From an uncultured Rivibacter sp. (GTDB lineage: Bacteria > Pseudomonadota > Gammaproteobacteria > Burkholderiales > Burkholderiaceae), in the NCBI GenBank assembly GCA_946481025.1, contig CAMLNA010000038.1, forward strand, positions 1-33,267: DNA of 33,267 nt, read 5' to 3'. The position numbers were made by a program, and so were the translations under genes. Shown in pieces: positions 28,695-33,267 of this stretch. Numbering within the stretch: the stretch's first letter is position 1; each line of letters begins with the position of its first letter. Below the pieces are notes generated by a model. The model saw only the letters and a list, made by a program, of their open reading frames with translations, was not told the DNA's origin and made no database searches.

Positions 28695-30439
28695 CAGCTC
28701 TTCTCCAGCAGGAAGCTGCCGATCACGAGCGCATCGAGCGGCGTGCTCCAGAACGCGTTGAGCGCATCGCGCGGCGTGTTGACGATGGGTTCGCCGCGCA
28801 CGTTGAACGAGGTGTTCACCAGCACCGGCACGCCGGTGGCCCGGCCGAAGGCCTTGAGCAGGTCGTAGTAGCGCGGGTTGGTGTCGCGTCGCACCGTCTG
28901 CACGCGCGCGGTGCGGTCGGCATGGCAGACCGCCGGGATGCGCCGCGCCTTGTCCGGCGGCACGTCGTAGATGAAGAGCATGAACGGGGCACTGCCGCCG
29001 TTGGCCTGCGCGGGGCTGAACCAATCGGCGAGGTCGTCCTCCGGCACCACCGGTGCCACCGGGCGGAAGTCCTCGCGGTCCTTGAGTTCGTTGAGCCGCG
29101 CCTGCATGTCGGGCGACAAGGGCGAGGCGAGGATGGAGCGCGCGCCCAGCGCCCGCGGCCCGAACTCCATGCGGCCCTGGAACCAGCCGATGATGCGGTC
29201 CTGCGCGAGCAGCTTCGCGGTTTCCTCGGCCACATCGCCCAGCCGGCGGTACGGCAGCCTGGCCCACTTCAGCAGCGCCTCGATCTCGTCGTCGCCGTAG
29301 CCCGGCCCCCAGTAGGCATGCTGCATGTTCCAGTGCCGCAGACGGCCGGTCTCGGCACGCTGGTGCTGCATGTCGATCCACAAGGCGGCGCCGAGCGCCG
29401 TGCCCGCATCGCCGGCGGCCGGCTGCACCCACACCTGCTCGAAGATGCCGGCATCACGCAGCCGCGAGTTCATCACGCAGTTCAGCGCCACGCCGCCGGC
29501 CATCGCGAGGTGGCGTTCGCCGCTCACCTCGCGCAGCCAGCCGGCCAGCTGCAGCACCGTTTCCTCGAGCACCGCCTGCAACGAAGCGGCGAGGTCGAAA
29601 TGCGCCTGGGTGAGCGCTGCGCCCTTCTGGCGCGCCGGCCCGAACAGCTCGACCGGGTCGAAGGCTTCGATCTCGTAGCGGCCGGCGTGGCTCACCTTCA
29701 CCAGCCGGCGGAACTTCTCCAGGTACGAGGGCCGCCCCAGGGCTGCCAGCGCCATGACCTTGTACTCGTCGCTCGAATGCAGAAAGCCGAGGTGGCTGGT
29801 GATGCGCTCGTACAGCAGGCCCAGCGAGGTGGGCATCATCACTTCACCGAGCGGGTGGTAGTGGCCGTCGCGCCAGCGCCCGTAGGTGGTGGTGGCGTCC
29901 TCGCCGCGGCCGTCGAGCGTCATCACCGCGCAGTGCTCGAACGGCGCCGCGAGGAAGGCGCTCGCCTGGTGGCAGATGTGGTGCTCGACGAAGCTCCAGC
30001 GATACGGGCTGGGATGCGGGACGCCGGCGAACCGGGCCTTCAGGTGATGCGGCGCGCCGCTCACCAGCTGCCTCGGCGCGTTGACGATGTAGCTGGCGAA
30101 CAGCGGGTCCCAGGGGTTCTCCCATCCGCCTTCGGCGCGCTGCGCGGCCGAAGGCTCCAGCGGCAGCTGGATGGTGGAGCCCACCGCGCGGTCGCGCAGG
30201 AAACGCCACGGGTCGTAGCTGTAGGCCACGTTGTCCACCTCGCCCAGCACGATGCCGGCCTCGCGCAGGCAGTAGTCGATGGCATGGAAGGGCAGCTCCC
30301 AGGCAGTGAACGGCAGCGGCCGCTTGGCGTGCTTGATGCCGGTGAAGCGCTCTTCCTCGGCCGCGGCGACGAGCTGTCCGTCCTTCACCAGCGCGGCGGC
30401 GCTGTCGTGGAAGGCGGCGTTGATGCCCAGCGTGATCAT
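28694..30439 (-). CDS. O-carbamoyltransferase, NodU/CmcH/TobZ family
   Basis: The 581-residue protein is full length. The start ATG at 30439 overlaps the preceding stop (ATGA). The N-terminal Kae1/YrdC-like domain shows MITLGINAAFHDSAAALV, VEHHICHQASAF (His153, His157 as likely metal ligands) and TLDGRGED, then MAGGVALNCVMN. The C-terminal domain (about 385-575) shows RIIGWFQGRMEFGPRALGARSIL, REDFRPVAPVV and PVLVNTSFNVRGEPIVNTP. Such enzymes make carbamoyl-adenylate from carbamoyl phosphate and ATP and pass the carbamoyl group to a sugar hydroxyl, as in Nod factors, tobramycin and cephamycin. Its place among GT9, GT2 and GmhB genes suggests the acceptor is a heptose-containing glycan. Confidence 0.95.
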   Translation of the reverse strand: MITLGINAAFHDSAAALVKDGQLVAAAEEERFTGIKHAKRPLPFTAWELPFHAIDYCLREAGIVLGEVDNVAYSYDPWRFLRDRAVGSTIQLPLEPSAAQRAEGGWENPWDPLFASYIVNAPRQLVSGAPHHLKARFAGVPHPSPYRWSFVEHHICHQASAFLAAPFEHCAVMTLDGRGEDATTTYGRWRDGHYHPLGEVMMPTSLGLLYERITSHLGFLHSSDEYKVMALAALGRPSYLEKFRRLVKVSHAGRYEIEAFDPVELFGPARQKGAALTQAHFDLAASLQAVLEETVLQLAGWLREVSGERHLAMAGGVALNCVMNSRLRDAGIFEQVWVQPAAGDAGTALGAALWIDMQHQRAETGRLRHWNMQHAYWGPGYGDDEIEALLKWARLPYRRLGDVAEETAKLLAQDRIIGWFQGRMEFGPRALGARSILASPLSPDMQARLNELKDREDFRPVAPVVPEDDLADWFSPAQANGGSAPFMLFIYDVPPDKARRIPAVCHADRTARVQTVRRDTNPRYYDLLKAFGRATGVPVLVNTSFNVRGEPIVNTPRDALNAFWSTPLDALVIGSFLLEKS

Positions 30440-31665
30440 GATGCGAGCGCCGCCTGCGCGGTGGCCATCGCGAACACGGCGCTGGCGGTATTGCCCTCGT
30501 GCAGCGCGCCGCCGTGTTCGTCTTCCTGCTGGGGCTCCCAAGGCTGCGGCTCGGGCTGCAGCTCGATCAGCTCGTGCGCCGCCTGCGCCACCTCCTCGGG
30601 TGTGACCAGCCGCAGGCAGTTGTGGTGGCCTTCGGGGCACACGCTCTTCAGGCAGTTGCGGCAGGGCACGTCGCGATTGAGCACCCGCGAGGGCACCCGC
30701 CACGGCGTGTGCTGAGGGTTGGTGAGCGCGTAGAGATCGACCACCGGCGTGCCCACCGCCGCGGCAATGTGCACCGGGCCGCTGTTGCTCGACACCAGCA
30801 GCTTCGAGTGCGCGATGAGCGCGGCCAGCTCGCCCAGCGAGAGCTGGCCCGCCAGCGAGATGCCGGGCCGCTGCATGCGTGCCTGCGCGGCGAGCACGAG
30901 GTCGGCCTCGTCGGCCGTGCCGGTGAACAGCACGTGGCAGTTGACGTCGCTTGCGATGAGATCGGCCGCCGCGCCGAACTGGCCGGCCGGGTAGCGGCGC
31001 GAGGGCGCGGTGGCGCCCGGATGCACCACCACCCACGGCCGCTTCGGCGTCACGCCGAGCGTCTCGAGCTTGGCGCACAGGCTCACCAGGTCCTCGCTGC
31101 GGTAGTCGAAGCTCATCCGGTCGTCGTCGGCGCAGAACCCCACCGCCTCCACCAGTGCGAGCTGCCGCTCGACTTCGTGGCGGATGCCGGCCTGCGGCTC
31201 CGGATCGGGCACCCAGTCGGTCAGCAAGCCGTAGGGGTTCTCGCGGCAGTGCGCGAGCCGCAAGCCGATGCCGGCCTGGCGGCACAGCATCGCGGCGGGC
31301 AGGGCGCTCTGGGTGTAGCAGGTGAAGATCACCGCCGCGTCGAACCGTTCGTCGGCCAGCCGCCGCACGATGGCCCATTCGTCGTCGGGCGTCGTGCCGG
31401 GCTTGCGCGCTGCCCCGCCTTTCATCCACGGCGCGTCGTACGCGATCACCTCGTCCACGTCGTCGATGAAAGGCGCAAGCGTCGCACCGGAGGGCGACGC
31501 CAGCAGCGTGAGGTGCACGCCCGGCAGGCTCTGCCGCATGGCCGACAGCGCGGGCGTGGTCATGAGCACGTCGCCCAGGTTGTCGAGCCGCACGGCCAGC
31601 ACTCTGCGCACGCCGCGCCAGCGCTGCCTCACGGCACCATCGAAGACGGTGGCTTCAAGATTCAT
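30436..31665 (-). CDS. Glycosyltransferase family 9 protein (heptosyltransferase-like)
   Basis: The protein has 409 residues from the ATG at 31665 (MNLEATVFDG); a start at 31704 would add 13 residues with no family likeness. GT9 marks are VLAVRLDNLGDVLMTTPALSAMRQSLPG, WVVVHPGATAPSRRYP, VLFTGTADE and LLVSSNSGPVHIAAAVGTPVVDLY. A four-cysteine cluster, CRNCLKSVCPEGHHNC, lies near the C-terminus, and the last 55 residues are acidic and Ala-rich. It overlaps the end of the GmhB gene by 11 bases and the carbamoyltransferase start by four. Sequence is clearly different from the other GT9 in the operon, so they probably add successive sugars. Confidence 0.9.
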   Translation of the reverse strand: MNLEATVFDGAVRQRWRGVRRVLAVRLDNLGDVLMTTPALSAMRQSLPGVHLTLLASPSGATLAPFIDDVDEVIAYDAPWMKGGAARKPGTTPDDEWAIVRRLADERFDAAVIFTCYTQSALPAAMLCRQAGIGLRLAHCRENPYGLLTDWVPDPEPQAGIRHEVERQLALVEAVGFCADDDRMSFDYRSEDLVSLCAKLETLGVTPKRPWVVVHPGATAPSRRYPAGQFGAAADLIASDVNCHVLFTGTADEADLVLAAQARMQRPGISLAGQLSLGELAALIAHSKLLVSSNSGPVHIAAAVGTPVVDLYALTNPQHTPWRVPSRVLNRDVPCRNCLKSVCPEGHHNCLRLVTPEEVAQAAHELIELQPEPQPWEPQQEDEHGGALHEGNTASAVFAMATAQAALAS

Positions 31666-32254
31666 CGTGTACTGCTTTCTCGGGTTGGATGGGTGCCCCG
31701 CCACCGTCTTCGTCCAGGATCACGTCGGCTGCCTCGGCGAGGTCGGCCACGGCGAAATGGGGCAGCCTTTCATCGGCGAGCCGCCACTCGGTCTCGTGGC
31801 CCACGTCGAGCATCACGGTGCGGCACCCGGCCCGGCGGCCGGCCTCCACGTCGTCGAGGATGTCGCCCACCATCCACGAATGGCTGAGGTCGATGCCGTG
31901 TTCATCGGCGGCCCGCTGCAGCATCCCCGGGGCGGGCTTGCGGCAGCCGCAAGGCGCCAGGCCATGCGAAGCCGGCCGGTGCGTGCAGGCGTAGAGCGCG
32001 GTGAGCTCGACCCCGCGCTCCTGCAGCATGCTCTTCAGCGCCTGCAGCAGGCGATCGAGCGCCGCACGGTCGAACAGGCCCAGCGACACCCCGGGCTGGT
32101 TGGTCACGACGAACAGCGCATAGCCGGCACGCGCGAGCCGCTGCAGTGCCTCGACGGCGCCGCGCGTGAACGCGACCAGCGCCGGGTCCACGTTGTAGGG
32201 CACGTTCTCGACGAGCGTGCCGTCCTTGTCGAGGAAGACCGCCGCTCTCGTCAT
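31655..32254 (-). CDS. gmhB: D-glycero-D-manno-heptose-1,7-bisphosphate 7-phosphatase (HAD-IIIA)
   Basis: The 199-residue protein starts at the ATG 32254, which overlaps the SDR stop by four bases. The HAD nucleophile motif is FLDKDGTLV (Asp9, Asp11), followed by the GmhB-typical ENVPYNVDP, VVTNQPGVSLG (motif II Thr), and the zinc-binding loop CTHRPASHGLAPCGC before RKPAPGM. MVGDILDDVEAGRRAGC supplies motif IV. It removes the 7-phosphate in ADP- or GDP-heptose synthesis. No GmhA or HldE gene is in the window, so the other steps are encoded elsewhere. Confidence 0.93.
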   Translation of the reverse strand: MTRAAVFLDKDGTLVENVPYNVDPALVAFTRGAVEALQRLARAGYALFVVTNQPGVSLGLFDRAALDRLLQALKSMLQERGVELTALYACTHRPASHGLAPCGCRKPAPGMLQRAADEHGIDLSHSWMVGDILDDVEAGRRAGCRTVMLDVGHETEWRLADERLPHFAVADLAEAADVILDEDGGGAPIQPEKAVHDES

Positions 32255-32988
32255 GGCCAGGAGGTCTCCTGCAGCGGCAGCACCATCATTTCGGGCACCA
32301 CCGATTCGCGCGGCATGGTCAGCATGAAATGCACTGCCTCGGCCACGTTGGCCGGGTCCTGCAGCCGCGCCGGGTCGAGGTCCGGAAAGCGGTCGAGCAG
32401 GAAGGGGGTGCGCATGCCGCCGGCAATCACGGTGGACACGCGCACGCCCTGCGGCCGCAGCTCCGCATGCAACGCATGCGACAGCCCCACCAGCCCCCAC
32501 TTGCTGGCGTGGTAGGCGCTGGCGTTGGGCCAGGTGCGGCGCGCCGCCGTGGACGCGATGTTGACGATGTGGCCGCCCTGCCCGCCGTCGGCCACGCGCA
32601 GTGCGGGCAATGCGAGCTTGCTCATCAGGAACGGGCCCTTCAGGTTGGTGGCCAGCACCCGGTCCCAGGCTTCGAAGGAGAGCTCGTCGATCGGCGCGGT
32701 GACGTCGGTGCCGGCGTTGTTGACCAGCACGTCGAGCCCGCCGAAACGTTCGCACACGGCTTCGACGGCAGACCGGGCCGAGGCGAGGTCGGCCACGTCC
32801 AGCGCCAGGGGCAAGGCGCCCGCACCGCCGGGGTCGATGCTGCGCGCGCAGGCTTCGGCGAGATGGGGCTGCAGGTCGGCGACGGCCACCCTGGCCCCCG
32901 AGGCGGCGAGCCTGCGCGCGATGGCGGCGCCGAGCCCGCGCCCCGCGCCGGTGACCAGCACCACCTTGTTGTCCAGAACTGAAGTCAT
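32251..32988 (-). CDS. SDR family NAD(P)-dependent oxidoreductase
   Basis: This is a classical 245-residue short-chain dehydrogenase. It has the cofactor motif TGAGRGLG (residues 13-20), DVADLASA, NNAGTD, NIAST and the catalytic YHASK. Sequence resembles 3-oxoacyl-ACP reductase-type enzymes, but its location between glycosyltransferase and GmhB genes suggests a sugar or sugar-nucleotide substrate. The start overlaps the preceding glycosyltransferase stop by four bases, and its stop overlaps the gmhB start by four. Confidence 0.9.
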   Translation of the reverse strand: MTSVLDNKVVLVTGAGRGLGAAIARRLAASGARVAVADLQPHLAEACARSIDPGGAGALPLALDVADLASARSAVEAVCERFGGLDVLVNNAGTDVTAPIDELSFEAWDRVLATNLKGPFLMSKLALPALRVADGGQGGHIVNIASTAARRTWPNASAYHASKWGLVGLSHALHAELRPQGVRVSTVIAGGMRTPFLLDRFPDLDPARLQDPANVAEAVHFMLTMPRESVVPEMMVLPLQETSWP

Positions 32989-33267
32989 GACTGCACCGTC
33001 CGCGTGGTTCGTTGATGCACGGCCTCGGGCGCTTCGAGCACCAGGGCACGATGGGCCGCACGGCTGGTTTCATGCGCCGTGCGCACGTCCTGCAGCACCG
33101 AGCCCAGTTGCGCGGCCACCCGCTCCCAGGTGAAGGTGGAGCGCACGCGCTCGAGACCGGCGCGACCCATGGCGCGGGCCAGCGCAGGGTTGTCGTGCAG
33201 CTCGGTCAGGCAGCGGGCCAGCGCCGGCGGGTCGTGCGGCGGCACCAGTTGCCCGCTCACGCCGTGC
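32985..33267 (-). CDS. GT4-type glycosyltransferase, C-terminal fragment (cut by window edge)
   Basis: The frame is open to the right edge and reads HGVSGQLVPPHDPPALARCL, then LARAMGRAGLERVRSTFTWERVAAQL. This is the standard end of GT4 enzymes, where the 'G.LVPP.DP..LA' loop follows the donor-binding EX7E motif, itself outside the window. About 94 residues are present. After the domain there is a tail of about 35 residues of unclear role. The start lies outside the window, so an apparent GTG inside the fragment is not a real start. Confidence 0.85.
   Translation of the reverse strand, partial: HGVSGQLVPPHDPPALARCLTELHDNPALARAMGRAGLERVRSTFTWERVAAQLGSVLQDVRTAHETSRAAHRALVLEAPEAVHQRTTRTVQS

Noticed and set aside
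25631..33267. Possible horizontally acquired island for the glycan operon
   Set aside because: Base composition and codon style look like the rest of the window and no integrase, tRNA edge or direct repeats are seen, so transfer cannot be supported here.

Overview
The window is about 33 kb of GC-rich, densely coded bacterial chromosome. Gene content and protein style point to a betaproteobacterium of the order Burkholderiales, probably in the Rubrivivax/Leptothrix/Methylibium neighbourhood. This placement is inferred from the rplM N-terminus, the glycine-rich 'CGGGG' lipoprotein style and the codon usage; no rRNA gene is present to confirm it. I see no tRNA, rRNA, CRISPR array, prophage, transposase or insertion sequence. 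Most annotated frames are intact; only the two edge genes are cut.

Layout. (1) 1-3004: the start of ribosomal protein gene rplM leaves the window leftward, behind a leader with a striking bulged hairpin. Then, rightward, come a GNAT acetyltransferase, a DUF2726 protein and the SrkA/YihE stress kinase. (2) 3001-4869: htpG (Hsp90), convergent with srkA and preceded by a near-consensus sigma-32 promoter. (3) 5021-13106: a starch/maltodextrin section. A large pullulanase lipoprotein (leftward) and a GH13 amylase-like lipoprotein (rightward) flank a cation:proton antiporter and a YbdK-type carboxylate-amine ligase. The two glycosidase promoters share a sequence block that no other gene here has, so they probably share a regulator. 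(4) 13447-18803: a molybdopterin oxidoreductase and an IclR regulator run leftward. An HMG-CoA-lyase-like enzyme and a CaiB/BaiF CoA-transferase run rightward, with a clear IclR-type operator between. The pair looks like an acid activation and C-C cleavage route for an unidentified branched dicarboxylic acid. (5) 18800-20328: a TetR regulator and a ferritin-like 'metal-dependent hydrolase' are divergent and share two copies of one operator. (6) 20448-21446: a glycine/tyrosine-rich, low-complexity protein with a terminator behind it. (7) 21549-23869: UDP-glucose dehydrogenase and UDP-glucuronate decarboxylase, giving UDP-xylose. (8) 23921-25618: an MscS channel and a DUF4142 protein, divergent. 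(9) 25631-33267: a tightly packed leftward glycan operon whose neighbouring frames overlap or nearly abut. In transcription order it holds a GT4-type glycosyltransferase (cut by the window edge), an SDR oxidoreductase, GmhB heptose-bisphosphate phosphatase, a GT9 heptosyltransferase-like enzyme, a NodU/CmcH-type O-carbamoyltransferase, a GT2, a second GT9 and a GT4-like enzyme.

The most promising under-described items are the carbamoyltransferase/heptose glycan operon, the IclR-controlled lyase/CoA-transferase pair, the TetR-controlled di-iron-type protein with its duplicated operator, the shared starch-gene promoter block and the rplM leader. All assignments come from reading the sequence; no database search was run.
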